NCBI GenBank assembly: GCA_026261815.1
Contig: JAMPIT010000174.1
Coordinates: 7,626,001 to 7,690,000, forward strand
Length of the DNA stretch: 64,000 nt
Direction of reading: 5' to 3'
From: Monarcha castaneiventris obscurior
Lineage: Eukaryota > Chordata > Aves > Passeriformes > Monarchidae
The notes under the pieces were generated by a model. The model saw only the letters and a list, made by a program, of their open reading frames with translations, was not told where the DNA came from and searched no databases. The translations under genes were made by a program, and so were the position numbers. This document shows, piece by piece, positions 51,101 to 64,000 of this stretch. Each line of letters opens with the position of its first letter. Position 1 is the first letter of the stretch.

Positions 51101-52339
51101 GTAGCCTATAAAATTAAGTGAAATGTTACTCTTAACTGCAGGCTAATTAGGTGTTCATAGGATTTTAGATTTAAGCATTTTTTTTTGGTACAAGGTAGAA
51201 CTTGAAATAAGCTTGCTTCTTCCAGAAGTGGCTGATAATCTGATAGCTGGGGTATTCAGTGAAAAATTACTCCTACAGGATGAGTTCTTAGCAAATAGCA
51301 AAAAGTGATACCTGTGGGTCTCAGTAGTCACTAATCAAATGAATTTGCATTATTTGTGAGGTAAAGGAGTTCTACTGACTGACAACTGATCAGTTTATCC
51401 ACCTAGATGTGGAAAGGCTGTTGAATGCTCAAACAGCAGCAGGACAGGAATTTCCTTTGCACACTGCTTCAGGCTTTGTGTTATAATGAGCCTTTCTGAA
51501 AAAGTTGAGATTAGTAAGGTTTTGCTTTAGCAGGAAAATAGGTTATTGGCTAGTTCTACAATTCTTAACAGTTGAGTTCCTCACTTAAAGAAGCAACTTT
51601 AAAGCTGTTGTGTGGCCTCCTAATCCTGGGATTAGTGGGAATTTGCACCAGGTTCACTGCTATGACCTTTGGATAGTGAAGTGGGGCAATGGTTTGTTTT
51701 CCCCTTCCAGCATGACCTTGTTACTTGAAGTAGAGTCTTTCTGATGAGCTCCTAGTTGCTTTGGAGAGCAGTATTAAGGTCCATGTAGCTACTTTGATGA
51801 GTGAGGTAGTGCTCAGACATGATTCTAATGCAGCACTAGCCCTGAAACACTGTCAATAGCAGTTCTTTGATGAAGATGAAAATAACCAGTGATTGAATAG
51901 CTCCTGAGTAGTGTACGCACAATGGTACTTTTTGAGGATCTTTAGGAAGAAAATGGGGGGAAATACTGCCAGTTAGGAGACTTGGACTGTGCCAGAGTTG
52001 GGAAATTACTGAGGTGGAGACTGTAGCATCCCAGAAGTACAGCTGAAGGTGGTCATGTCACAGAAAGCAAGAGTTTGTGTTTCTTGTAAGCTCAGAAACC
52101 AAGGAAATCTTAGCTGCTGTGTTTTTGTGTTTATTAAATGTTGGACAATAGAAACCCTACTGAAACTTCTTACTGTGACTGTTCTATCTGTGAGCTTGTT
52201 AATGTGGCATGGTCATGCAGTAGATGTTACTCAAAAGTAAAAATGCAGCAGTATATCATGTCTCTCCAAAGGTTTAACTTGTGAGGACTGCTGTAGTCCT
52301 ACTGAGTATGGTCTGTTAAGACTCAAACCAGAAATATTC
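48121..52339. other. Region right of the CpG island: no gene recognised
   Basis: AT-rich single-copy-looking sequence, T- and G-biased on the plus strand. Short open frames only, without family resemblance. It could be the body of a rightward non-coding transcript, but I could define no exon. Confidence 0.6.
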
Positions 52340-52714
52340 AACAGGCTGAGAGAGCTTGAGTTTTTCAACATAGAAAAACGAAGGCTCTTGGGGAGGCCTC
52401 ACTGCAGCCTTCCTGTATTTAAAGGTGGCTTACGAGAGTGTGACTTTTTACATGGGCAGACAGTGATAGGAAATGGGTTTAAACTAAAAGATGATAGATC
52501 TAGATTGGATGTTAGGAAGGGATGCTTAGAGGATAGTGAGGCACTGGAAAAGGTTGTCCAGAGAAGTTGTGGATGTCCCATTCCTGAAAGTGCTCAGGGG
52601 CAGATCGGATGGGGCCCTGAACAACCTGGTCTATTGGAGCTGTCCATGCCTGTGGTAGGGGCTATGAACTAAATGATCTTGAAAGTACCTTCCAACCCAA
52701 ACCATTCTGTCATG
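52340..52714 (+). mobile_element. CR1 LINE 3' fragment
   Basis: The fragment reads from a diverged GCTGAGAGAGCTTGAG through GGGTTTAAACTAAAAGATG to TTCCAACCCAAACCATTCTG, the CR1 3' region. A remnant of the ORF2 C-terminus (GNGFKLKDDRSRLDVRK) is visible. It lies in the region right of the CpG island. Confidence 0.88.
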
Positions 52715-53940
52715 TCTGACAGCAGAAAGGTGCGCTAAGAATGGGTACCTGTTTGACATTGAGTACCACTGGTTATAACAATAGATTTGTTTCTAGCAAG
52801 CTTCAGTAGATTGGTAACCCATGAAGCTTTCTCAGGTGGAGTTCAATTCTTAGTATTTTATGGACAGAAGTTAGTATCTTTCTGTCTAGTTGGCTGTTTT
52901 ATATGGGTTTTTGATAGCTGTTCGATCCAGTGTCAGCACAGCTGCTATAGACCAACCAAAAACAAGTCCAGAACTAGCTTGTGTGGCAGATATAAGGTGT
53001 TAGAACTAGTGTGGAGGGCACAAGAGCTTAAGCTGAAGAGGTAGCTGGGAAACAAGCATTAGCATCCAGTTTTTGTGCTAAACTCCCTCCTTCCCTGTTC
53101 CTGCCTTTACTTAGCAGGTTAGCGGACTGCCATGTGATTCCCCAAATTATACTGAAGTAAGGTAAAAAAAATTGGAGGTGCAGAACCGTGCCAGTTTATT
53201 AGTACAGACATAGCAATCCCTCAAAGAGACTGTGAGACTATAGCTGGTCGTGATACTGAGATAGTAATTTAATCTCTAGCCTAAGAGGTGTTTTACCAGC
53301 TTTATTCTCTGGTATATGCTGAACGATGGTTGTGCTGCTTCATTTTAGGCCACAGTGTTTGTGGCCCAATTTGTCAGACTGATGATAGATTGTGCAGCGT
53401 GGTCTTATCTGTTGAGCCAGGGCAAGCTGTCTCAAATTCCATCCAGAGCAACTCTGGGCCTTCTATTTAGAGAATTATTAAATATTACAAAATGTAATTG
53501 TCACAATTATCCTGTTTTAGAAGGTTACTCTTCATAAAATGAAACGGTTGCTTTTATCAGAGTGGTACTGCTTCAAATTCATCTCCAAAGCTGTGCTCCA
53601 TTACCCCAGCATACAAATGCTGGAACAAGCTCATAAGCTTGTAAAGGCATGCTGGGCAGTTGTCAGATCCTATTTTTAAACTGTTTCTGAGAAACACTTC
53701 TGCTTCTCTATCTCTGCACAGTCATAGGAAAGGCTATACTTCATGCAGGAGCCACAATGTCTGGGTGCAGCTAACAGTAATTTTTGAACTTGAGTGTCTC
53801 CTCTTCAGAGATAGTAAAATTGAACTGCACTGACTTCTGTTGGGCAGGGGAGATGACAGATGACTAGGAAATAGTGGTAGTGGGCTATTGAGTCCCTGAC
53901 TCTAGGTACCAACAATAAAAGATACAGGTTTCTTCACTCC

Positions 53941-54226
53941 TGTGACCAGTGACAGGTCTTGAGGAAATGGCACAGAACTGAGTCAGGGTTAGTGTAGGTT
54001 GGATATCAGGAAAATGTTTTTCAGCCAGAGTGGTTGAGCACTGGAATGGGCTCCCCCAGGGAAGTGGTCACGGCACCAGCCTGTTTGAGTTCAAGAAGCG
54101 TTCGGACAATATTCTCAGGCAGATGGTGTGGTTCTTGGGGTGTCCTGCATGTGGCCAGGAGTTGGACTCCATGATCCTAATGGATGCTTTCCAACTTGTC
54201 ATGCTCTTACAATTCTACGTCTGTGG
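53941..54226 (+). mobile_element. CR1 LINE 3' fragment of another subfamily
   Basis: It begins TGTGACCAGTGACAGG and contains GAAGTGGTCACGGC and CAGGAGTTGGACTCCATGAT, typical of a CR1 subfamily distinct from the 52.3-kb copy. It ends near CAATTCTACG. It is about 290 nt long, in plus orientation. Confidence 0.82.
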
Positions 54227-57200
54227 TGCTTGACAGTCTAGCCAAACTTTAATAGGCATCCTGGTGCCTAGTGCCAGAGCACCTGCTTTGCTATGTTCGG
54301 GAGAGTACAAGAAGAGTTGAGAGCTTTAAGTACTTTAAATGGTATCTCTCCTGGTGAATCTTGAACACAGCAGGTTTGCTTAATCTGCTACTGTTTTACA
54401 GTAACCTACTTAACTATAACTGTGTGGCACTACTGTATGCCAGCTTTAAATTTTCACTAACATTGGAAAATTGCATAAAAATGCAACTGTAGGGAAGTAA
54501 AACTAGTATTTTAAGGCTTTTAGTCCCTGTGTCTAACATTGCCTGATTCAGTCTAGGCCTGAAGTACAGGCACTACATATAGGTAGTTACATACTCCTGT
54601 GCTGGAGAAGGAATTCCAAAACTGAAGGACTACTTCAGAGATTATGTGTTATGTAGTTTGGGTCAAAAAATAAAGAATACCAATGAAGCATTTGGACTTT
54701 TTGTTTGTCTCTTAAAATTGGCAGGCAGGGATACTTCAGACTGGGGAAACTACTATGAGCAGGAAGAAAAAAAATCATGCTGCTATAAAATAAATTATAC
54801 AGTGCAAAGTCAACACACTGAGTTCTATGTATCTTAGAACTCTTTCAAGGCACTCCTGGGACCCTGCAATTGCTAATGTAGACCTAATTGATGGGAGGGA
54901 ATCATAATTTCAAAGCATTATTAGGACTGTAGCCTGAAGGCTGTAGCTAAGCCTGTTCTACTTCTAGGAGTTGACAGTGCAGGGTCTTCTGATTTCTCTT
55001 TTTCTATAACAGGCAAGCTCTTCCTCCACGCTTCCTGCAGGTTGTGTACCACAAATATTAGTGGCCTTATAAGTACAGCTGTTAGTTAAATTAGTTTGTC
55101 TTGTCTTCTGTTTTAGTGGTATGACTACTTAATAATCCTGTTCCCCTTTAAGTAACTTGAAGTAGTTAACAGAAATAAAGGAGAAGAGCAGCTACCTAAA
55201 TTTTGCCTTGTAGGCCAAGTGCTTCTGCTTATAGGAAGGAGAGGAACTTAACATTGGACCTATTTAACTTCATCCTACAGTTAGCAAAGCAGGGTGATAT
55301 TTTTGAAAGGTATGATACCTTTTGTCTGTTTGCTAAAACATGCCCTTTAATTTCAGTAATGTAATGACACTGAACTGGGCTATGGAACTGTTTCCTCACT
55401 TAAACTCCATCAATTCCACATATTTCTGTAACCTAACAAGAATATACTCATATACTTTCTGTTCAGTGTAATGGCTGTGCCTTACGTTTCAAATTTCTCC
55501 TATGGATGATCTTTGCAGCCTTCCAATGTATTTTGTAGATAGCATATTACAAGTAACAGTGATTGAGCTGTCTACAAATGCTTCTTCTATATTGAGGTGA
55601 CTTGCTGAAAGGTACTTGTGTGTGTCTGTAGATGCTGCATTAGGCTTAGGATTTTTTTTCCTGTAGCCCACGTATGTATTGAACAAAGTGTTTTGCTCTC
55701 AGTGCTTCTTTTTGCTTGAACGGCATTGAGCAAGATTTATGTATTGATTGCACTTAATAAAAGTAAACTCTACATTCTGTTTTGGATGTGTGTATTAATA
55801 TGTGTAGAACATCTGTTGCATCTTTCTAGAAATAGCATGTTGCAGTCTTGGATCACATTTCAAATCTGAAGCCTTTAAGGGATCTCTGAAGTAACAGGTT
55901 ACATAGTGGGTTTTTCTTACATGATGCAAGACCGAGTATTGTTTTAGAATTGGTATTACTCTTCTGCATCACCAGTTCCTTCTACAGAAATAGATCAGCA
56001 AAGAGGAAAAAAAAACTGAACTAGCTGTCCAAAAAAGCAGGTCCAGTAGACCTTGGTTTTCTTTGTGTGTTTTTAAGATTCTTGGTTGAATCTGAATTTT
56101 GGATGTGCCCAGCTGGCACTGGAGTGAAGGAGAGGGTTTATTACTGCTAAGAAACACTTTTACTGTAGTTCATAAGCTGAAATCTTGCTCTGTTTGTCAT
56201 ACTGTAAATAAAGATGAGATGTTTCATTAAGCTCATTTGCTTTTCTCTTACATGAGACTAATTTAAGCATTTATTTTAATATGTATTCTTGGGTCTCATT
56301 AAGCAGTAGCATGTCTGATGTGATACCTTTTTGAAACTCCCTTAGTTTTGATTTTCAGCTGGAAGTGCTTGAGTGGGGACTCCTGGTCTTTCTGGCTGTT
56401 CCAAGGAAAAATAAGAATTGAATGTATTCTTCTGTAAATAGTGAGTATATACCCAAGGTCCATTTAGCCTGTTTAGCTGTTCTTCAGCCCATGGAAGCTC
56501 AAACAGTGAAAGCACGAAATACCAGTATATGTGATATGAATGACACTGCTTGTGATTACAGATGGCCAAAGGGAGGATGATGGAGGCCTCTACCGGTAAC
56601 TGCAGCACTTCAGAGGGGTGGGTAAAACCAAAGGGTGTATTCTTGAAGTTAACCAGAGAACAGTTGCTAGAAAAGTATTTTTATCAGTATTTGCAGGTGT
56701 TCTAAGCTGCTGTTCCATTAGTATAAATGGAACTGAAAAAAGCTTGAATTGGAATACATCATCAGTAGAGGGGTTGCCCCTAACTGCAGCAACAGGATGG
56801 ACTGTAAGAAGGAAACCTCACTGAAATGTCTGTCTTGGTTGAAAAATAAGCAGGTCTAACCTGTAGTTCTTGAACAGTGTACAACTTTTAAGTAGCTCAA
56901 GGCTGTGTATGTCTGTAATCTACTGATCATAGAAATTACGAAAACAGAGGCATTGTATGCAACTATGGAATTCTGAAAGAGCAGTTTAGAGAGGATCTGC
57001 ATGTGAGTAACATCCCTATTTCAAGCAGTTATGCTACATCCTACATCACATGATTCCTAGCTGTTGTGCAACAGGAAAGTTGAGCTTTTTTCCATTCATC
57101 CTCTGGAGCTCGTGGAGGGAAACACAGATTGGACTTGTATTTAACTATAACTTCCTTCCCTTTGGGAACTCATATCTGAACTACTACGGATTTCTGGCCA

Positions 57201-60200
57201 TGTGGTATACTTTGGTTTCCTGCCCATATGTGACATTTGAGTAAGCTTTGGAGCCTCAGGATGGAGAGGGTGACTGGGAGACTTCTTTCTGTGGAAGTAG
57301 AAAGTCATTCCATGATTATCTCCTTCCCCAGCTTTCTGCAGGTGTACAACTAGATATACTCTATATGTCATGGTCAGCCGGTAGTATGTATGAGCTAACA
57401 ATAGCATGTAAGATTTATTTAAGCTTTCTTATTTTCAAACTTAAGGACTCTCTTTCAAAACTTAAGGTAGTTTTGCTGTATCTGAATGAAATTGTTACTT
57501 CTAAATGTCTAAAGAAAATGCTGGACTGAAGGCTAGCTCAAAGAATGGCAATTTTATGCCTAAATTTTCACCTGCTTTGCCAAAATCAGCTTGTAGGTTT
57601 TCCATTTAGTGAACAGATTGTGAGAAGTACGTAAAGAAATCATGGAAACTGGCTGAAGAATGAGGGATTGCAGTACAGAGAGGAAGGTGCTTATCCTTAC
57701 CTAGATACGTGTTTTACTTTAAATCCTGTTTTGAAACTAGACATACATGCCCCATCTTCTTTTGTAGCTTTTTGAAAGGGAAGAAGTTCTAACAACCAAA
57801 TCAGTAGCCTTTTTAAATGCAGGAGAACTGGAGTAAGGAAGCTTGTAAGCATGCATGCCTCCAAAATCCTGCAAATGTTCTTTCACTTAAATTTGTCTGC
57901 ATAGTATAATCAGTCTTGTTTTACAATGCTCATCTATTAGGAATTTAATTTCCATGTTTATACATAATGTTTTCTGTCTATTTGTAATGTATGCAATCTT
58001 TTTTCTAGCAGTTTTCTAATGCTGTTTAACTTCTTTTTTTTTTCCCACAACATTGTACCCAACTTTATGATTGAGGTGTTTTTTTCCTTTGTTTTCTAAT
58101 GTGAAAGAGAAACTCTGCTAAACCTGCAGATTTTTCAAGACGCAGCTAGAGGTACTTGAAGGGGGGAAGCTAGTGCTCAAGTTCACAAATCAAAATAGGC
58201 TTGTAGCTTGTGGTTACAGCTTAACTGGCAGGAAAAAAGCTATAGTTTAAGAACACAGCTGGCAACAGGCTTATGTCTACCCTTAAAAAAGTAAACTTTT
58301 CTGCCACAAAATCTGTGTTTGGATAATGATAAAAAGATACTGGGCAAAATACAAGAGTTCTGTGACTGTTTGCCCAGAGTATAAATATTTCAGGCTTTAT
58401 TGAGTGCTTGTGTGGTTTAAATGTTGCAGAAAGACTGTCTTAGTTATTTTTAGGTTGGGGGAGCAGGAAGAGTGCTTGTTTCCTGTCTTCCCCTCCCCCA
58501 GGAACCTTGGGTACCTTAATGAGGAGAAGAAACATAGCAACCCCTGCGTTGGTTTACCAGTTCCAATTGAACAAGGTCAGTACATTTCCTGACCGGCTTT
58601 GTGGAGGGGGTGGTACAGCCACACAGTGTTACGTTGCAGCCCTTTGACAGTATTCTCCCTTTAGAACCAACACAAGGGCATCGAAAGTTTTAACTGAAAC
58701 ATGTCTGCACTTTACTTGATAGTTGCATATGAATAGTCTCCAAAATGATGACTACTAAAGCTTATAACTAGAATTAGTCCTCCAGTTGCTGTTATGGGAA
58801 CTTTGATGCTATGAACAGGCATGACTAACATGAGAAATCAGTGAAACTGAATACTCCAGTTCCCTTTAGTTATAATAACATTAATATATTTAGGTAATAG
58901 CCATTACTGTCTTCATATCAGCTGTTGTTTCTCTTGTACATAGCTACAAGTTCATCCTACTTGGAGGTGTTGGTACATATCCATGCTATAAAACAAAGGA
59001 ATGTGATAACTTGGTAATAGTACTTGTCCAGTTCAAGCAATACAAGACTGCTTCACTTGGCAGTTCAGGGTTTTTGTTACCTTGATCTGTAGAGGCATAA
59101 AGCAAGCCACAGCAGTGTTTTGGATTTTTTCCAAAGGGGGAGAGGCAAAAAATTCATATGGTCCTGGTTACTGTGCAAGACAATATAATTGCTTCTTTTC
59201 CTGTTGCATGAGTATTGGCAGCAGTACACAGGTGTTAACTTTGGGAGAAGTGTCTGGGCCTATTGTATGAATCTCAGTATGTTTGGCGTCGGTGTGCGCA
59301 TACCCTTCATAAAAGCGATCAGTCTTCCTGACAAAAACCAGTCTACAGCAATCCACCTAGAAGTACAGAGCTTCTTGGCACTGTGAAGCATGTGCAGAAC
59401 AGGCTTAGAATCACTCAGGCAAGAAGCAGATAAATACTAGTTTTGGCATGCAGAAGTGTCCCCATGCGTTGTGGAGCCAGGATAGAAACAGCAGGCTTGT
59501 CCTAGCATGCTCCTCCGGCAGCTACACAGAAATGTCACTACTAAGTAGGGCTGCACTTTTTCTTCAGACTTCTGTGTATTTTCCACTCTGTGTTTTCTGC
59601 TTATTTAGTGATGGTGGTCATGCTCTCTTTGGGGATATTGGTTTGCAGTTAGGTCTAGGGTTTTGTTTCATTTAAAGTTAGGATGTTAGAAAACAGAACA
59701 GATCTTGCTGCTTACTTTGATTCTTCCTACTGAAGCAAAAATTTTATGCTGGTATTAGCTGTTTTGGGAAACAAACTGTATATGAGAGGATACCAACTGA
59801 GAATACAATTTTCAATGTCTTGAATTCTGGAGAAAATGGAGTGTATGTTTACAGAGACTTGTAACCTCTCTCATCACTAATTAGGCACAGGCAGTCAAAT
59901 CTTAATCTCCTGATGTCTGAATTATACTCATTCAGTTAAAAAGACATAGCAGTATGTTTACTTGGCTAGTGAAAAAGTTAAGCAATTCCAATTGGCTTCA
60001 AATATATTTTCAAATTGCAGATGAAAAATAAAGAATTTTGCTGCTAGTTAAACTTTTTTGTCAATAATTCTATGGACTTGTGCAGTTTGCTCTGCAGTTC
60101 AATCCAGGAGATTCCCATTTTCTAACAGTTTTATTTAATACAAAATGAATAATAAACTAAAAACTGTGTGAACACTTAGCTAGTTGAATATTGAATAGGA

Positions 60201-63200
60201 GTATCCCTACCAAAAGATGAAGAGGAGCCTTTGTTATTAAACAGTATATAAATATAAACTGAAGTGGTGAATCACAAGAAGGATGGCCTTAAGTCAACAT
60301 ACACTGCTTTCAGACAATAGGGTCTGCACACTGCAGGCACGTCCTTTGTGGGTATTGAAGGGTCTGAATGTAAGCAGGGCTGGTGCCTTCTGTTCTTGAT
60401 GAAGTTGTAGGTAGTAGAATTGGGGCTGCAAGGTGAATCATGTTCCAGTTCTTGGTTTGATGCTTTAGAACAAAGCCTTTGCTGCTTATTTGAGAACTCA
60501 CCAAATAAGTTGTCCAAGCTGTGAACCTCATGGGAAAAGAGTGTATCCATGTGGTGGAGGGGGGTTGTGGGTAGGTGTGGTTTAAGAAGTTTGTGTTTCA
60601 AAATGAGCCTTTCACAATTCCTGATTCTGGTCAGATTATATATACTTCACTTGTGTGAAATAGATGTGACTTGGCTGGGTATAATGTAGCCTGTTTGCAT
60701 GTATCCTTTGGAGGCCGAGAATGACATTATGTAGATACAGAAGACTGGGGTAAATTCCTCATGTAATGGTCACCCTGGGCTGCTCTAATCTGTGTATGAG
60801 CATGTATTACTGGTAGTTACTTCTAACTGCACCAATGTCTGAGCAGAAAGGAAGAAGAAAGCATGTGGTTACAGCTTTCTGGTGGTGTTGAAGTATCAAT
60901 GATAGGATGCAAGCAATAGATTGATATATAATATACACAGTAAAGCTAAAGGGGGTGCATTAAGATGAAATTTAAGGACTTCCAGGTAGGAAGACAGCAC
61001 TGAAAGCTAGAGGAAAGGGGCTTGGGGAAATTGAAGTGAGATGATACCAAGGAGAAAAGTGTGGTGAGCTAATCCAAGAGTAAGAGAAGTGCCTATGGTG
61101 AAGGCAGCCATTTTTAGAAATAGTGAAAGAACAGGAAGCTTTACATGAGAACCTGCTGAAAGTTAGTGTCTGTTAGCTAATGACATCTGTCATCAAGGAG
61201 GCAGTGCAGAAGTTTGGAGTCGTGGCATGACCAAAAACAGCACTGAGACAGATCGTGGGGTTGTTAGCTTGGCCGTGGGCTGGAGGAGGAGTCGAGGAGG
61301 TGTTGTAGGTGGTTGGAAAAAAGACTGTAACTACTTAGGGAGTAACCCAGCTAAGTAAAAGTGATTAGCAGTAGGGCCATGTTCATCAAGGTGACTGGAG
61401 TTCAACTCAGCGTTTAAACACTGACAGTTTCTTAATGTGCCGGAACTAGGAAGTGTTATTTTGGGGCCAGTTGTGGATGCCAGAGGCAATCATGGCTTCA
61501 GATGTTCTCTCTAGTTGCTCTTTACCAGTCCTGTGGGCTGTTGTTCTGATACCACAGTGTAGTGCTCTGTCACGTCAGGTGTTGATAATTTGTGGGACTA
61601 TGCTGTGAACAAAAGGACTGATGTGTTTAATAAGGAGATCACTTCCTCCTACCCTTATATTTAATTTTTGGGTTGGGGCTGGTTGTGAACCCAAGATTAG
61701 TCAAAATAGAGGCAGAGATTTTGTATGATAGGAAACAGAATCCCTCCAGGACCATGCTACTGCAGAAACACCCTCTCCTTTTTTTCACTGTGTAAACCAT
61801 GTGAGTGGCTTTCCGAAGCACATCAGTGCCTCACGTCAGGGGCACAGTTAACTAGAAACTATTGGCTTGAGAAGAAGGCAGAGATGGGGCAAAGTCTTGT
61901 TAAAGGCATATTGTTAAATATTACCATGAGATGCTCTTAGCTGTAGTCTCATTATTTTGTCACAATTTAACAAAACTATTCCTGTAGGAAATGAAGCATC
62001 AGTCTTTTACTGATAACATGACAAAAAATAAATTAGGCAACAGTATGCAGCCTATAATTACGAGCCATATAAAACAAGGGTGTCCAGTGGCCCAGGCAGT
62101 CTGTTCTGACTTTTCTCAACTTTCCCCTGCTTGTTTTCATAATGTTGCAAAACAACAGAGATGAATAGAACTGGATTTTCTGCAAGTGTGTGTCTTCTGA
62201 GCATCAAACACTTTTCATTTCATGGATAAAACAGTGCAATAAAACGAGCTTAATGACAGAGCAAGTCCTGCTTTTTCATAGACCTTTTTCTCCTATCCTC
62301 CCCTAGACTTTCCATGGTAACTCTGGTACCTCATGAGTTACTAGGAATGCTGGCAGAGGCTAATGTTTACAACTCAGTCTGTATTTTGAATACAGGCTTC
62401 AGTCTTCTCTAGCAAATTAAAACCAGATGGGAATGGCAGGGAACAGAATGGAATTTAATTCTCTTATGTGGCTTGTGATGTTAACAAAACTATTCGGGTA
62501 TTTTTATTGTTATTTTGCCTAGAAAATGGCTTGTACCTTCCCTCTGTCCAGTCTCTGTAATGTGGAAGCCTACAGTACTTACCCCAGCACACTGAAAGCC
62601 TTCACTGAGATGTTCTGTTTTACTTCCACTGCAGTGACAGACTTTGGTATAATCATATTACATTTTTTGTGGGGTGTCTTGGGGTTTTTTTTCAAGTAAA
62701 AGGATCAAAACTAGTTCATCCATCCAGAAATGTTTTTCTGCACAGCTGATGGAGGTGAAATGCAATTGTTCTGCAACATTTAACAAGTCTTTCTCTTTTC
62801 TCAAACTACCCTAGGTGAAAATATGCTAAAGGAAGACTTGTTGAAATCTGAGGAGGGAGACAGGCTCAGTCACTCAAAACTCCAGTGGTTCCAGGATCTG
62901 TAATGCAGACAGGATAAGGATTTTTTCTGTACAGTTATTGCTGTGTTTTTTGTGCTGGTTTCTCAGAGGAAAAGACTCAATGTGTTGAATCACAGAGACG
63001 TTGCTTCCTGCTGGGTTTTGGGATTTCCTTGCAGCTCTCAGCTCCATGGCTGCAGGAGCTGTTTTTGCATAATGCATGTTCTCAGGCAGGAAGTTGCTGG
63101 AGATGAAGACAGAAGCCAACCAATTCTGTGCTGAATGTAATAGTTTCTGACTCAAATTGTGTAGTAATTGTCAAAATGTCATAGGGTGTGGTAGGAACTG

Positions 63201-64000
63201 CTGTGTCCAACATGGCTGAGGATTTATTCCTTCATAATTTGCCTAAATTAGTATAATATGCTAATCTCAATTAACATATGAAAGTGGAGGGGAAGATTTC
63301 TTGATGTTTTCTAGCCACTTGAAACCTGATTGTGTGCAAAAATAAATTTCAGTTTGCTGGAGTATTAGTGGTTTTTTTTCCCACTTGCTCAATCTTAACT
63401 CCCATTCTTTCTGATTCCCCCAGAAAGAAAAAAAAGCTTGCTATACCTTCAAAAATACTAACTCAAAGAACTGTGAGCACTGAAAATATGATAGAGCTTC
63501 AGATTACTGTGTCGTTTCACTAGGAATTAAAAACATGTAATCCTGGAAGTTACAGCAGTAAACTTATATCAAGTATTTTGACATACATACCTGCTTCATA
63601 CAGCTGCTTTCCTTGTAGAAGAGAGGTATTTCTAGAAGCTTGTTACAGTACTGAGTTTCAGTGTCAAATACAAGATTGGCACGTTTACTGTGAAGACAAA
63701 CTTCAGGAGAATTTGTATGAACTCTACTTCTTCAGCAATTGTTCTTTTTAAGCCAGGACTTGCAGCTCCAAGAAGCAAACAGGAAAGGGATGGAGGGAGG
63801 GGTTGTAGTCAGATTATCAGGCAGATCAACTCCAATTGGAGTTAAGCTCTCTGAATGTGGAGTAGTGTAAAACAGTTCAATACTCCTGTATGCTCCTTTT
63901 TCAAAAATTACTTCAGATCTGCTGTCTTTTTAGCCTGCACTGCTAGAGGAAAGCTTTGGATGAAGCCATTTCTCTCTTGTGTTTTAACCTCTGCTGTACT
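54227..64000. other. Right-hand 9.8 kb: no gene recognised
   Basis: AT-rich intergenic or non-coding transcribed sequence. All open frames are under about 110 codons and resemble no family I know. I saw no CR1 fragment, RNA gene or exon of LHFPL3, the expected upstream neighbour. Plus-strand T>A bias continues here. Confidence 0.6.

Noticed and set aside
52388..52672. 94-codon open frame
   Set aside because: It is the remnant ORF2 C-terminus of a CR1 fragment.

Overview
This window is vertebrate nuclear DNA, almost certainly from a bird. It has long AT-rich introns, GT–AG spliced exons, a CpG-island promoter and five chicken-repeat-1 (CR1) LINE fragments of avian type. I see no bacterial, plasmid, phage or CRISPR features. 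The bird order cannot be fixed from the sequence, although a songbird is plausible.

The one protein-coding gene is KMT2E (MLL5), on the minus strand. Seventeen coding exons can be placed between 26,971 (start codon) and 1, where the gene runs off the window. Their lengths add up without a phase error to 2,457 nt, or 819 codons. This part covers the acidic N-terminus, a proline-rich linker, the H3K4me3-reading PHD finger (residues about 119-165), a basic linker, the divergent SET domain (about 327-447), a charged coiled coil (about 555-610) and the start of the disordered region. The long Ser/Pro-rich C-terminal half lies beyond position 1. An exon with 114 nt of 5' leader (26,972-27,085) precedes the start codon and holds two overlapping upstream ORFs.

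Upstream of that exon is a first intron of about 18 kb (27,086 to about 45,317) with three CR1 fragments. It ends in a CpG island of nearly 3 kb (about 45.2-48.1 kb) with YY1-like, CCAAT, CRE-like, AP-1 and TATA motifs. The island looks bidirectional. YY1-type motifs mostly point left on its left side and right on its right side, and base skew switches from A>T, C>G to T>A, G>C across it. KMT2E reads left. A rightward divergent transcript, in the position of the human lncRNA KMT2E-AS1, is a reasonable inference but has no exon I can define.

From 48.1 to 64.0 kb I find no coding gene, only two CR1 fragments and AT-rich sequence. In mammals the flanking genes are SRPK2 (beyond KMT2E's 3' end) and LHFPL3 (upstream), and neither is visible here. 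I found no previously undescribed system. The most useful second-look items are the uORF pair next to the KMT2E start, the polarised bidirectional promoter and a few exon-level peculiarities.
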